The notes under the pieces: generated by a model
What the model was told of the DNA's origin: nothing
Database searches by the model: none
What the model saw: only the letters and a program-made list of their open reading frames with translations
Position numbers and translations under genes: made by a program
In this document: positions 1 through 7,852 of the stretch, piece after piece
How positions within the stretch are numbered: position 1 is the first letter of the stretch
Layout: every line of letters starts with the position of its first letter
Assembly: GCF_015024225.1 (NCBI RefSeq)
Contig: NZ_JACJGM010000017.1
Span: 36,666-100,665, forward strand
From: Nocardioides lijunqiniae
GTDB taxonomy: Bacteria > Actinomycetota > Actinomycetes > Propionibacteriales > Nocardioidaceae
Length of the DNA stretch: 64,000 nucleotides
Reading direction: 5' to 3'

Positions 1-30
1 GCGCCTTCCTCAACCACCGGAGGGTCAGTC

Positions 31-804
31 GTGTCGGCTCCGTACGCTGGAGGCGTGCGCGCCTACCTCACCCCCCGGATGATCGGCGCGCACCTGCTCG
101 CCGTGGTCTGCGTGGGAGTGGCGTGCGGCCTGGGCGTCTGGCAGTACGACGCCTGGCAGCGCCACCGCGCCTCCGAGGCCGTCGACCTGACCCAGCTGGA
201 GCCGGTGCCGCTCGCCGACGTGATGGGCGGCGACGACCCGTTCCCCGGCGACAAGGTGGGGCAGCCCGTGGAGGTCTCGGGCACCTGGCTGCCCGACTCG
301 ACGGTCTACGTGGAGGGCCGCGAGGTCGACGGCGTCGCCGGCTACTGGGTCGTGACGCCGCTGGCGGTCGGGTCCGCGGACGGCTCGGCCCTGCCCGTCG
401 TACGCGGCTGGACCGAGCGCGTCGACGAGGCGCCCGCCGCCCCGGCCGGCACCGCCGACGTGGTCGCGTGGCTGCAACCGACCGAGGGCACCGGGCAGGC
501 CGACGACGACCCGAGCGACGACGTGCTCCCGCAGTTGCGCACGGCCGACCTGGTGCAGCACGTCGACCAGGACCTCTACGGCGCCTACGGCGTGGCCACC
601 GAGCCGCTCGACGGCCTGCGGGCCGCGACCCTCGAGCAGCTGCCCGCGCCCGGCCGGTTCACGGCGCTGCGCAACTTCCTCTACGCCCTGGAGTGGTGGG
701 TCTTCGGCGGCTTCGCGGCCTTCATCTGGTGGCGGTTCGTGCGCGAGGAGCGCGTGCCCCCGGAGCCCGTGACCCAGGACGACCGGGTACGTTCGGAGGC
801 GTGA
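31..804 (+). CDS. SURF1 family cytochrome oxidase assembly protein
   Basis: SURF1 proteins are membrane factors that help assemble cytochrome c oxidase, probably at heme a insertion. The 257-aa product has the family plan: an N-terminal membrane helix (about residues 17-36), a long extracytoplasmic middle with the VVRGWTERV stretch, and a second helix near the C-terminus (WWVFGGFAAFIWW, about 210-230). Length is normal for the family. The GTG at 31 was chosen because GGAGGG lies 6 nt upstream (19-24). Its TGA overlaps the next gene's GTG (GTGA), so the two are probably translationally coupled. Family assignment is by motif and topology only; the cytochrome oxidase link is family knowledge. 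Confidence 0.85.
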   Translation: MSAPYAGGVRAYLTPRMIGAHLLAVVCVGVACGLGVWQYDAWQRHRASEAVDLTQLEPVPLADVMGGDDPFPGDKVGQPVEVSGTWLPDSTVYVEGREVDGVAGYWVVTPLAVGSADGSALPVVRGWTERVDEAPAAPAGTADVVAWLQPTEGTGQADDDPSDDVLPQLRTADLVQHVDQDLYGAYGVATEPLDGLRAATLEQLPAPGRFTALRNFLYALEWWVFGGFAAFIWWRFVREERVPPEPVTQDDRVRSEA

Positions 805-1151
805 ACGGCACCCTGACCCGCTACCGCGTGATGGCCACGATCGTGGGTGTCCTGCTGATCGTGCTGATCCTGGTCGGGATGCCCCTGAAGTACCTCCTCG
901 AGGACGGCTCCGGCGGCCAGGAGCTCGGCGCCTGGATCACCGAGTACCTCGGCGTGGCGCACGGCTGGCTCTACATGATCTTCCTGGTGACGGCGTTCCT
1001 GCTCTCGCGCAAGGCCGGCTGGGACCTCGGCTTCACCGTCGTCACGCTGCTCTGCGGCACCGTCCCGGTGCTGAGCTTCTGGGCCGAGCACCGCGCCACC
1101 CAGCGGGTGCGCGCCGAGCACGCCGACGAGCTCGCGCCCAGCGCGGCGTAG
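801..1151 (+). CDS. DUF3817 integral membrane protein
   Basis: Small 116-aa membrane protein. It starts with an RYRVMA segment leading into a hydrophobic helix (about residues 10-30) and an MPLKYL motif, followed by an AHGWLYMIF helix and a third helix (about 75-95). This is the pattern of DUF3817 proteins, common in Actinobacteria and of unknown function. GTG at 801 overlaps the SURF1 stop by 4 nt, consistent with one transcript. The next gene begins 15 nt downstream. No catalytic residues are visible. Confidence 0.8.
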   Translation: MNGTLTRYRVMATIVGVLLIVLILVGMPLKYLLEDGSGGQELGAWITEYLGVAHGWLYMIFLVTAFLLSRKAGWDLGFTVVTLLCGTVPVLSFWAEHRATQRVRAEHADELAPSAA

Positions 1152-1166
1152 TCCGGTGGCGACCGC

Positions 1167-1991
1167 GTGACCACCGCCTTCGTCCTCGGCGGCGGCGGGG
1201 TCCTCGGCGCGGTCGAGGTGGGCATGCTGCGCGCGCTGTTCGAGCGCGACGTGCGGCCGGACCTCGTGCTCGGCACCAGCGTCGGCGCGCTCAACGGCGC
1301 GCTGGTCGCCCAGGACCCGACCGTCGACGTCGTGCCGCGGATGCTCGAGCTCTGGCGCGGCGCGAGCGAGTCGGGCCGCGAGGTCTACGGCGACAAGCCT
1401 CTGCGCACCGTGCGCCGCGCCGTGGCGACCGGCACCCACATCTACTCCGCCAAGCCGCTGACCCAGCGGCTGCGCGAGGAGCTCGGCGACGTCACGTTCG
1501 AGGAGCTCCCGGTGCGCCTCCAGGTCGTCGCCGCCAGCATCGAGCGGGCCGCGGAGCACTGGTTCACCACCGGCCCGGTCGTGGACGCGGTGATCGCGAG
1601 CGCCGCCGTACCGGGGCTGCTGCCCCCGGCCAAGGTGGGCGACGAGCACTACCTCGACGGCGGCATCGTGAACTCGATCCCGCTCGGGCGGGCGGTGCAG
1701 CTCGGCGCGACGCGGGTCTTCGTCCTGCAGGTGGGGCGCATCGACCGGCCGCTGAGCGTGCCCAAGCGACCGTGGGAGGTGGCGCGGGTGTCCTTTGAGA
1801 TCGCCCGCCGGCACCGCTTCGCCCGCGAGCTGGAGGAGCTGCCCGACGGCGTCGAGTGCCACGTCCTGCCCGCGCGCGGCACGTCGTCGCGTGACGACAC
1901 CCTCTTCGGCACGCGCGACTTCCGCACGGTCGAGGAGCGCATCGACCGCACCTACGAGGCCGGTCTCGCCTACCTCGACGAGCACCTGTGA
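1167..1991 (+). CDS. Patatin-like phospholipase family protein
   Basis: Bacterial patatin-like serine lipase or phospholipase, 274 aa. Visible signatures are the oxyanion glycine run GGGGVLG (about residues 8-14), the nucleophile elbow GTSVG with Ser38, and the DGG motif (about residue 165) that supplies the Asp of the Ser-Asp dyad. There is no signal peptide, so it is probably cytoplasmic or peripheral to the membrane. The stop overlaps the start of an acyltransferase gene, which suggests a joint role in turning over and rebuilding acyl lipids. The substrate cannot be told from sequence. Confidence 0.88.
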   Translation: MTTAFVLGGGGVLGAVEVGMLRALFERDVRPDLVLGTSVGALNGALVAQDPTVDVVPRMLELWRGASESGREVYGDKPLRTVRRAVATGTHIYSAKPLTQRLREELGDVTFEELPVRLQVVAASIERAAEHWFTTGPVVDAVIASAAVPGLLPPAKVGDEHYLDGGIVNSIPLGRAVQLGATRVFVLQVGRIDRPLSVPKRPWEVARVSFEIARRHRFARELEELPDGVECHVLPARGTSSRDDTLFGTRDFRTVEERIDRTYEAGLAYLDEHL

Positions 1992-3019
1992 CCCGGGTGC
2001 TGCGGCGGGTCGTCGTGGCCCCCGCCGTCGTCGCGCTCGCGGGGGTGCTGTGGCTGACGCTGCCCGTCTGGCTGATCGGCGCCGCCGCCCTCTCCCCGCT
2101 GCTGCCCGGGCGGTGGCGGGCGCTGCGGCTGGCGTGGGTGGTGCTGGTCTACCTCACGATCGAGGCCGTGATGCTGCTCGTGCTGCTCGGGCTGTGGCTG
2201 GCCAGCGGCTTCGGGCGGCGCATCCGCTCGCCGTACTTCGAGGGCATCCACTACGACCTGGTGCAGGGCGTGATGTGGGTCTTCTTCCGCGAGGCCCGGC
2301 GGGTGCTGAAGCTGACGATCGAGACCGACGGGCCCGACCCCGACGCCCACCCCGGCCGCCCGCTCCTCGTGGCGTGCCGGCACGCCGGCCCGGGCGACTC
2401 GTTCACGCTCGTCCACGCCCTGATGCACTGGTACGCCCGCGAGCCTCGCGTCGTCCTCAAGGACACCCTCGCGTGGGACCCGATGATCGACGTCGTGCTG
2501 CGCCGGATCCCCGCCAGCTTCATCTCGCCCAACCCGGGGGCGGGCGAGGACCTGGAGAGCCAGATCGCCTCCCTGGCGGCCGGTCTCGACGCGAACGACG
2601 CGTTCGTGATCTTCCCCGAGGGCGGCAACTTCACCCCCGCCCGGCGCGAGCGCGCGATCGACAAGCTCCGCAAGCTGGGGCTGGAGCGGATGGCCGAGCG
2701 CGCTGAGGCGATGACCAACGTCCTCGCGCCGCGTCCCGGCGGCTTCATCGCGGCCCTGGACGCCGCCCCCGAGGCCGACGTCGTGCTGGTGGCGCACACG
2801 GGCCTGGACCACCTCCTCACCGTCGGCGACCTGTGGCGCGCGCTGCCGATGGACAAGCGCATCGTGATGCGGTGGTGGACCGTGCCGCGCGACGAGATCC
2901 CCGAGGGCCGCGAGGAGCGCATCGACTGGCTCTTCGGCTGGTGGGAGCGCATCGACGCCTGGATCGAGGCCTACGACGCCGCCCCGCCGCCGCCGTCGCG
3001 TCGCCGCCGCCTGCGATGA
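1988..3019 (+). CDS. PlsC-like 1-acyl-glycerol-3-phosphate acyltransferase
   Basis: Lysophosphatidic-acid-type acyltransferase, 343 aa. Two N-terminal hydrophobic segments (about residues 10-40 and 45-75) anchor it in the membrane. They are followed by the HX4D catalytic box (HAGPGD, about 133-138), the glycerol-phosphate-binding FPEG motif (about 210) and a PEGREERIDWLFGWW tail. GTG at 1988 overlaps the patatin stop (GTGA). It is the last gene of the SURF1-DUF3817-patatin-PlsC run and is followed 14 nt later by a strong hairpin. The exact acyl acceptor is not determinable; some family members acylate other lipids. Confidence 0.82.
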   Translation: MTRVLRRVVVAPAVVALAGVLWLTLPVWLIGAAALSPLLPGRWRALRLAWVVLVYLTIEAVMLLVLLGLWLASGFGRRIRSPYFEGIHYDLVQGVMWVFFREARRVLKLTIETDGPDPDAHPGRPLLVACRHAGPGDSFTLVHALMHWYAREPRVVLKDTLAWDPMIDVVLRRIPASFISPNPGAGEDLESQIASLAAGLDANDAFVIFPEGGNFTPARRERAIDKLRKLGLERMAERAEAMTNVLAPRPGGFIAALDAAPEADVVLVAHTGLDHLLTVGDLWRALPMDKRIVMRWWTVPRDEIPEGREERIDWLFGWWERIDAWIEAYDAAPPPPSRRRRLR

Positions 3020-3032
3020 CCACGAAATGACA

Positions 3033-3063
3033 CCGACCCGCCAGAGGATCTCTGGCGGGTCGG
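3033..3063. terminator. Bidirectional hairpin terminator between convergent genes
   Basis: A perfect 14-bp inverted repeat (CCGACCCGCCAGAG / CTCTGGCGGGTCGG) surrounds a 3-nt GAT loop between the ends of the acyltransferase (+) and the YtxH-like gene (-). There is no clear U tract, as is usual in GC-rich Actinobacteria. A closely related hairpin occurs at 5602-5638. Confidence 0.75.
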
Positions 3064-3082
3064 CGGTGGAGCGGTGGTCAGG

Positions 3083-3739
3083 TCAGGACTTGGGGTCCTC
3101 GACCTGGACGACCTCGGCCGGGTCGTCCGGCGTGGTGACCTCGTGCGGGGCCTCGGCGGCGTCGGCCAGGGCCTCGTCGGGCGAGGAGCCGCCCGGGTCG
3201 TCGGTCGGCGGGACCGGCGCGACGTCGGTCGGCGCGGGGGCCGGGGCCGGCGGCGGGCTCGGCACGTACGACGACTGCCAGTTGTCGGCGGCCGCGTCAC
3301 CGCCCTGCAGCTTCTTGGCGACGAACGCCACGACACCGGCGATGCCGGCGAAGAGCAGGAACTTCTTGAGCTTGCCGCCCTTCTTCGGCTCGGGCTCGCC
3401 CTTGAGTCGGGCCACCTTCGCGTCGGCGACGGACTTGGCGGAGGCCGCCTTCTCGGTGGCGAGCGCGGCACCCGTGGCGAGCAGCGGGGCGGCCTTGTCA
3501 CGAGCGTCGCTCGCGGCGGAGGCGGCCTTGGTGCGGGCGTCGGCGATGACCGGCGCCGCCTTCTCGCGGGCGTCGGCCAGCACCGGGGCGGCCTTCTCCT
3601 TGGCGTCGAGGAGCGCCGGCACGGCGGTGTCCTGCACGAACTCGCGCGCCGACTCGTAGGCCGACTCGACGTGGGGCTTCGCCGCCTCGACGTACTCGCT
3701 GGCCTGGTCCATCAACGTCTTCTTCTTGCGCAGTCCCAT
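3083..3739 (-). CDS. YtxH-like membrane protein with amphipathic repeats
   Basis: 218-aa protein of unknown function. Residues about 25-110 form a long amphipathic helix built from repeats of the type ADAREKAAPV (at least four copies). A single membrane helix (FLLFAGIAGVVAFVAKK, about 130-147) follows, then a Pro- and acid-rich tail (about 155-218). Architecture resembles YtxH or apolipoprotein-like stress and envelope proteins. The ATG at 3739 is preceded by an AGGAG-type site in its leader, and the gene is convergent with the acyltransferase. In related genomes an equivalent gene commonly sits next to the cyclophilin gene; I infer an envelope-associated role only. Confidence 0.7.
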   Translation of the reverse strand: MGLRKKKTLMDQASEYVEAAKPHVESAYESAREFVQDTAVPALLDAKEKAAPVLADAREKAAPVIADARTKAASAASDARDKAAPLLATGAALATEKAASAKSVADAKVARLKGEPEPKKGGKLKKFLLFAGIAGVVAFVAKKLQGGDAAADNWQSSYVPSPPPAPAPAPTDVAPVPPTDDPGGSSPDEALADAAEAPHEVTTPDDPAEVVQVEDPKS

Positions 3740-3904
3740 CAAGCGCTCCTTCTGTGGGTTCCGTCCATCCCACCATGCCGGTGGTGACCAAGCCACCCCC
3801 AGGGGGGTGACCTGCGCGCCCCCGCCTTGCGACCCGTGCGAGGATCGATCCCGCAAACCGGCGCGGCAGCACCAGGCGCCGGACATCCCAGGCGAAAGGC
3901 AGTC

Positions 3905-4417
<513 letters not shown>

Positions 4418-4443
4418 GCGACCACCCTGCTCCCGTCCCCGGG

Positions 4444-5355
4444 GTGCCGGTCACCACGTGCTACCGGCACCCCGGGCGGGAGTCGTACGTCCGCTGCCAG
4501 CGCTGCGGCAAGGTCATCTGCCCCGACTGCATGCGCCAGGCGTCGGTGGGCTTCCAGTGCCCCGACTGCGTCGCCGAGGGCGCCAAGACGATGCGCGCCG
4601 GCCGCACGGCGTACGGCGGCATCCGCCCGAGCAACCCCGGCGCCACGACGATGGCGCTCATCGGCATCAACGTCGCCGTGTGGTTCGCGATCGTCGCGAC
4701 CGGGTGGAAGAGCAGCCAGCTCATCGACCGGCTGGCGCTGAGCCCGCTCGGCACCTGCTTCACCTCCGACGGCAGCGGCTACTACCCCAACCTCACCGAG
4801 GCCTCCTGCGTCGCGCCCGGGCAGGAGTTCGTGCCCGGCGTCGCCGACGGCTCCTACTGGCAGCTCGCGACGAGCATGTTCGCGCACGTCGAGATCTGGC
4901 ACATCGCGTTCAACATGTTCGCCCTCTACGCGCTGGGCCCCCAGCTCGAGCTGGTGCTGGGCCGCGCCCGCTTCCTCGCGCTCTACCTGCTGTCCGGGCT
5001 TGCCGGCTCGGCGTCGGTCTACTGGCTCGCCACGGAGCACGGCGCCACCCTCGGCGCCTCCGGGGCGGTCTTCGGCCTGATGGGCGCACTGCTGGTCGTC
5101 GCGTTCAAGGTCGGCGGCAACGTCCAGTCGGTCCTCACCTGGATCGGCATCAACGTCGTGATCACCGTGCTGGGCGCGCAGTTCATCTCCTGGCAGGCCC
5201 ACCTCGGCGGCCTGGTCGGCGGCGTCCTGATCGCTGCCGCGCTGGTCTACGCCCCGCGCCGCAACCGCACCCAGTTCCAGGTCGGCATGCTGGTCTTCAT
5301 CGCTGCGGCCCTCGCGCTGGCCGTCATCGTCCGCTCCGCCGTCCTCACCGGCTGA
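4444..5355 (+). CDS. Rhomboid family intramembrane serine protease with N-terminal zinc ribbon
   Basis: 303-aa rhomboid protease. The N-terminus holds a B-box-like zinc-binding segment (CYRHP...CQRCGKVICPDC...CPDC, about residues 5-45). The membrane domain has the expected HIAFNMF helix, the catalytic-serine motif GASG (Ser about 205) and the catalytic His in the QAHLGG helix (about 252). GTG at 4444 is the first good start in frame. A CTG overlapping the ppiA stop at 4414 would add ten residues ([10 protein letters not shown]) seen as SDHP-type starts in relatives, so the true start is uncertain. It lies directly downstream of ppiA and is probably cotranscribed. Substrate unknown. Confidence 0.88.
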   Translation: MPVTTCYRHPGRESYVRCQRCGKVICPDCMRQASVGFQCPDCVAEGAKTMRAGRTAYGGIRPSNPGATTMALIGINVAVWFAIVATGWKSSQLIDRLALSPLGTCFTSDGSGYYPNLTEASCVAPGQEFVPGVADGSYWQLATSMFAHVEIWHIAFNMFALYALGPQLELVLGRARFLALYLLSGLAGSASVYWLATEHGATLGASGAVFGLMGALLVVAFKVGGNVQSVLTWIGINVVITVLGAQFISWQAHLGGLVGGVLIAAALVYAPRRNRTQFQVGMLVFIAAALALAVIVRSAVLTG

Positions 5356-5367
5356 CGCCGCCGTTGC

Positions 5368-5440
5368 TCCACAGGTTTCTCCACACCTGTGCAGAACCAC
5401 ACGCGTGTAACTCTCCACAATCTGTGGATGGACCTGTGGA
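5368..5440. other. Cluster of TCCACA/TGTGGA hexamers (DnaA-box-like)
   Basis: Within 73 bp after the rhomboid stop there are three TCCACA (5368, 5380, 5414) and two TGTGGA (5423, 5435) hexamers. The first two lie in an inverted repeat CACAGGT/ACCTGTG (5370-5376 and 5385-5391). The core equals the 3' half of the DnaA box (TTRTCCACA), but the 5' bases differ (TTTCTCCACA, ACTCTCCACA). The region is not between dnaA and dnaN, so an accessory DnaA-binding site is only a suggestion. Confidence 0.35.
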
Positions 5441-5460
5441 GAACTCGGTCGTCGGGGACG

Positions 5461-5560
5461 GGTGACGTTTCCCCAAGGGATGCATCCGGAGCGTCACTTC
5501 CCGGGCGCTGCAGACTGAGGGAAGTGACGTCTTCCCTGCATCCCTTGGTGAAACGTCACC
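5461..5560. repeat. 100-bp symmetric imperfect palindrome
   Basis: Outer arms 5461-5484 and 5537-5560 are inverted copies, 23 of 24 matching. Inner arms CGTCACTTCCC (5492-5502) and GGGAAGTGACG (5519-5529) are perfect. All arms share one centre (5510.5), with a symmetric 7/7 internal loop and a 16-nt apical loop. It lies between convergent rhomboid and crgA genes in the 5,356-5,672 gap. It may be a cruciform, a protein-binding dyad or a long transcript hairpin. Confidence 0.7.
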
Positions 5561-5601
5561 GTCCGACGCGGTCGACCGACTGCAGTAGGACAGGCGAAAT
5601 G

Positions 5602-5638
5602 CCACCGACCCGCCGGAGAGGCTCCAGCGGGTCGGTGG
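5602..5638. terminator. Hairpin terminator shared by rhomboid and crgA
   Basis: CCACCGACCCGC (5602-5613) and GCGGGTCGGTGG (5627-5638) are perfect inverted repeats, extended inward by GGAG/CTCC after one mismatch, with an AGG loop. Its outer sequence, including the leading GAAATG and CACCGACCCGCC, repeats that of the terminator at 3033-3063. Confidence 0.75.
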
Positions 5639-5672
5639 GTGACGTGCGGGTGGGGCCGTCAGGCCCGGGGGC

Positions 5673-6134
5673 TCACTCCCAGCGCGTGGCGTAGGCGAAG
5701 CCGACGGCCATGAACGCGATGCCGACGAAGAGGTTCTTCTGGCCGAGGTCGTTGAAGACCCAGATCCGCGACGGGTCGTCGCTGATGACGTAGAAGGTGC
5801 AGATCCACAGCAGGCCGAGGATGAAGCAGCCGAGCATGCCCACGACGACGCCGCGGCCGCGACCGAGCGGGGTGGAGGGGTGGGCGGCCAGCGCGAGGCC
5901 GAGGAAGAGGGCGCCGAAGCCGATCAGGTAGTTCCAGTCCTCGAGGTCGGCCATGAACTTCGGGCCGCCGGCCTTCGGGAGCGGGATGACGCTCGGGTCG
6001 GGGCGCACCGCGGCGTAGTAGAAGACGATCCAGGCGATGCCGACGACGATCAGCAGCAGGGAGATCACGAAGCGCGGCGTCAGCAGCTTGCCCCTCGGCT
6101 CCGCAAAGGGATCGTTGGCCTTGAGCTTGGGCAC
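5673..6134 (-). CDS. crgA: Cell division protein CrgA with tandem-duplicated membrane unit
   Basis: CrgA is a small actinobacterial septum protein that binds FtsZ-, FtsI- and FtsQ-type partners. The usual protein is about 80-95 aa with two membrane helices. This one is 153 aa with four. Copy 1 (about residues 20-85) has GIAWIVFYY and the DWNYLIGFGALFLG helix. Copy 2 (about 95-153) has GLLWICTFYV and the KNLFVGIAFMAVGFAYATRW end that normally closes CrgA. GTG at 6134 is chosen because of AGGAG 9 nt upstream and the PKLKANDPF start, which resembles CrgA N-termini. Locus position between ppiA/rhomboid and pknB supports the call. Confidence 0.85.
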   Translation of the reverse strand: MPKLKANDPFAEPRGKLLTPRFVISLLLIVVGIAWIVFYYAAVRPDPSVIPLPKAGGPKFMADLEDWNYLIGFGALFLGLALAAHPSTPLGRGRGVVVGMLGCFILGLLWICTFYVISDDPSRIWVFNDLGQKNLFVGIAFMAVGFAYATRWE

Positions 6135-6191
6135 GGGTCTGCTCCTTGTCGCGGGTGGCGCCGCCGCGACGTCTCGCCGCGGGTCGCGGGA

Positions 6192-6204
6192 TACCTTAGT
6201 CGGC
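6192..6204 (+). promoter_or_regulatory. Leaderless promoter of the DUF881 gene
   Basis: A -10-like TACCTT (6192-6197) is followed by 7 nt (AGTCGGC) and then the ATG at 6205. No Shine-Dalgarno sequence is present, so the transcript is probably leaderless. No convincing -35 box is seen. Confidence 0.5.
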
Positions 6205-6990
6205 ATGACGTCCGGTTCCCACGCGAGCCCCTCGGGGCCCGCGCCCGAGCGCCCGCGCCGCAAGCGGGGCGCATGGCGCATCGGGACGCCGGTCGTGCTG
6301 CTGCTCAGCGGCTCGCTGTTCGCCATCAGCGCCTACAACAGCGAGGGCACCGACCTGCGCCCCGGTCGCTACTCCGACCTCGCCGGCCTGGTCGACACCG
6401 AGGCGGAGAAGTACGACCAGCTCAAGGGCCGCCTCGACGACCTCAGCGCCGACGTCGAGTCGCTGACCGCCGGCGTCGACGACCGCACGGTCAACAAGCT
6501 GCGCCGCCGCGTCGACACGCTGCGCGACCCGGCCGGGCTCGAGCCGCGCCGCGGTCCGGGCATCACGGTCACGCTCTCCGACGCCCCCGAGGACGTCATC
6601 AACTCCACGACCCGCAAGCTGTCGCTCCTGGTCGTGCACCAGCAGGACATCCAGGCCGTCGTCAACGCCATGTGGCGCGGCGGCGCGAGCGCGGTGACCA
6701 TCCAGGGCCAGCGCGTCGTCAGCACGACCGGCATCAAGTGCCACGGCAACGCCGTGCTCCTGCAGGGCATCCCCTACGCCCAGCCCTACGTCATCCAGGC
6801 CGTCGGCGACCCCGACACCCTCGGCGAGGCCGTCGTCGACGACGAGGACGTCGACTACTACCTCCAGCGCGCGCAGCTGCCCGACATCTCCGTCGGCTGG
6901 GACCTCGAGTCCGACGACGACGTGCAGGCGCCGGCGTACGACGGCCTGCTCGACGTGCAGCACGCCGAGGTGCTCCGCAAGCAGGGCTAG
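6205..6990 (+). CDS. DUF881 family membrane-anchored protein
   Basis: 261-aa DUF881 protein. An Arg-rich cytoplasmic start is followed by one membrane helix (about residues 27-45), a coiled-coil stretch (about 65-110, VDTEAEKYDQLKGRLDDL onward) and the DUF881 core with GPGITVTLSDAP, NAMWRGGASAVTIQGQR and the GIPYAQPYVIQAVGD block. DUF881 proteins sit next to crgA and pknB in many Actinobacteria and are thought to act with the division and elongation machinery; the exact role is unknown. The ATG at 6205 follows a -10 box directly and has no ribosome site. It is divergent from crgA. Confidence 0.85.
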   Translation: MTSGSHASPSGPAPERPRRKRGAWRIGTPVVLLLSGSLFAISAYNSEGTDLRPGRYSDLAGLVDTEAEKYDQLKGRLDDLSADVESLTAGVDDRTVNKLRRRVDTLRDPAGLEPRRGPGITVTLSDAPEDVINSTTRKLSLLVVHQQDIQAVVNAMWRGGASAVTIQGQRVVSTTGIKCHGNAVLLQGIPYAQPYVIQAVGDPDTLGEAVVDDEDVDYYLQRAQLPDISVGWDLESDDDVQAPAYDGLLDVQHAEVLRKQG

Positions 6991-7010
6991 ATCGAGCGCC
7001 GACACGGTCC

Positions 7011-7482
7011 GGTGGTCGAGCAGTGAGGAGCGCCGGCGACGAGCGTCCGTCGAGACCCGGTGAGCCGAACGCCGGGCGGCGACCCACGGTGGTTGAGGTG
7101 CGAGCGCAGCGAGCCTCGAAACCACGCCACCGGTGGTCGAGCAGTGAGGAGCGCCGGCGACGAGCGTCCCTCGAGACCCCGTGAGCCGAACGCCGAGCTG
7201 AACCACGGTGGTTGAGGTGCGAGCGCAGCCAGCCTCGAAACCACGCCACCGGTGGTCGAGCAGTGAGGAGCGCCGGCGACGAGCGTCCGTCGAGACCCCG
7301 TGAGCCGAACGCCGAGCTGAACCACGGTGGTTGAGGTGCGAGCGCAGCGAGCCTCGAAACCACACGTCCGGTGGTCGAGCAGCGAGGAGCGCCAGCGACG
7401 AGCGCCCGTCGAGACCCGGCGAGCCGAACGCCGAGCTGAACCACGGTGGTTAAGGTGCGAGCGCAGCCAGCCTCGAAACCAC
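7011..7482 (+). repeat. Four tandem copies of a ~119-bp REP-like unit
   Basis: Units start at 7011, 7132, 7251 and 7370 (spacing 121, 119, 119). Each holds half A (starting GGTGGTCGAGCAGTGAGGAG, ending near GTCGAGACCC) and half B (GGTGGTTGAGGTGCGAGCGC through CCTCGAAACCAC). Each half has complementary ends, so it can fold as a hairpin. Copies differ by a few substitutions only. Apparent reading frames here are by-products of the repeat. Confidence 0.85.
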
Positions 7483-7493
7483 TCACGGTGTGC

Positions 7494-7829
7494 GGGGCTC
7501 GCGAGGCCCGCGCGCATAGCAGCCCGGGTTCGGCGTTAAGGAGCTTCGCCCGCTGCGCCGCGGCTTCGGCCGTCCTTGACTCCGAGCCTCTTCCGGGCTG
7601 CTGAGGCGGCGCACGGGCGGCGGCGGCTTCTCCGCGCCGCCCGCTAACAGCGCGGGCCCTGCGTATCGGTCACCTACGTCGGCAGTTCGAGCTCGGGCCG
7701 TGCCTCTCCACGCTCAGCCGCGGCTGGGTAGTGACCAACTGCCGACGCTGAGTGTCGCTTGTTGCACCACCAGTCACACCAGCCCCATCAGGGGTGCCGC
7801 GCTAAGCGCGAGGCACCCAGATGAGCCCC
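7494..7829 (+). ncRNA. Candidate ~336-nt structured noncoding RNA, possibly HEARO/omega-RNA-like
   Basis: Nested inverted repeats predict one folded RNA. The closing stem GGGGCTC/GAGCCCC pairs 7494-7500 with 7823-7829. A long arm has AGCAGCCCGG/CCGGGCTGCT (7518-7527 with 7593-7602), then GTTCGG/CCGAGC, GTTAAGGA/TCCTTGAC (one G-U) and a UUCG-capped hairpin at 7561-7572. GGGCGGCG/CGCCGCCC pairs 7615-7622 with 7635-7642. GTCGGCAGTT/AACTGCCGAC pairs 7678-7687 with 7737-7746. GGTCAC/GTGACC (7668-7673 with 7731-7736) crosses that helix as a possible pseudoknot. GGGTGCC/GGCACCC pairs 7792-7798 with 7812-7818. Size, pseudoknot and lack of coding recall HEARO/IscB omega RNAs, but no IscB or IsrB gene is present. 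The strand is a guess; structure is the evidence. Confidence 0.5.
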
Positions 7830-7852
7830 GAGGAGACAGCCAGAGGTGCGGG

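Noticed and set aside
5368..5440. Chromosomal oriC
   Set aside because: No dnaA or dnaN flanks it, only five partial boxes are present, and there is no AT-rich unwinding element. Recorded only as a DnaA-box-like cluster.
7011..7482. CRISPR array
   Set aside because: Units are ~119 bp and similar along their whole length; there are no short repeats with unique spacers, and no cas genes.
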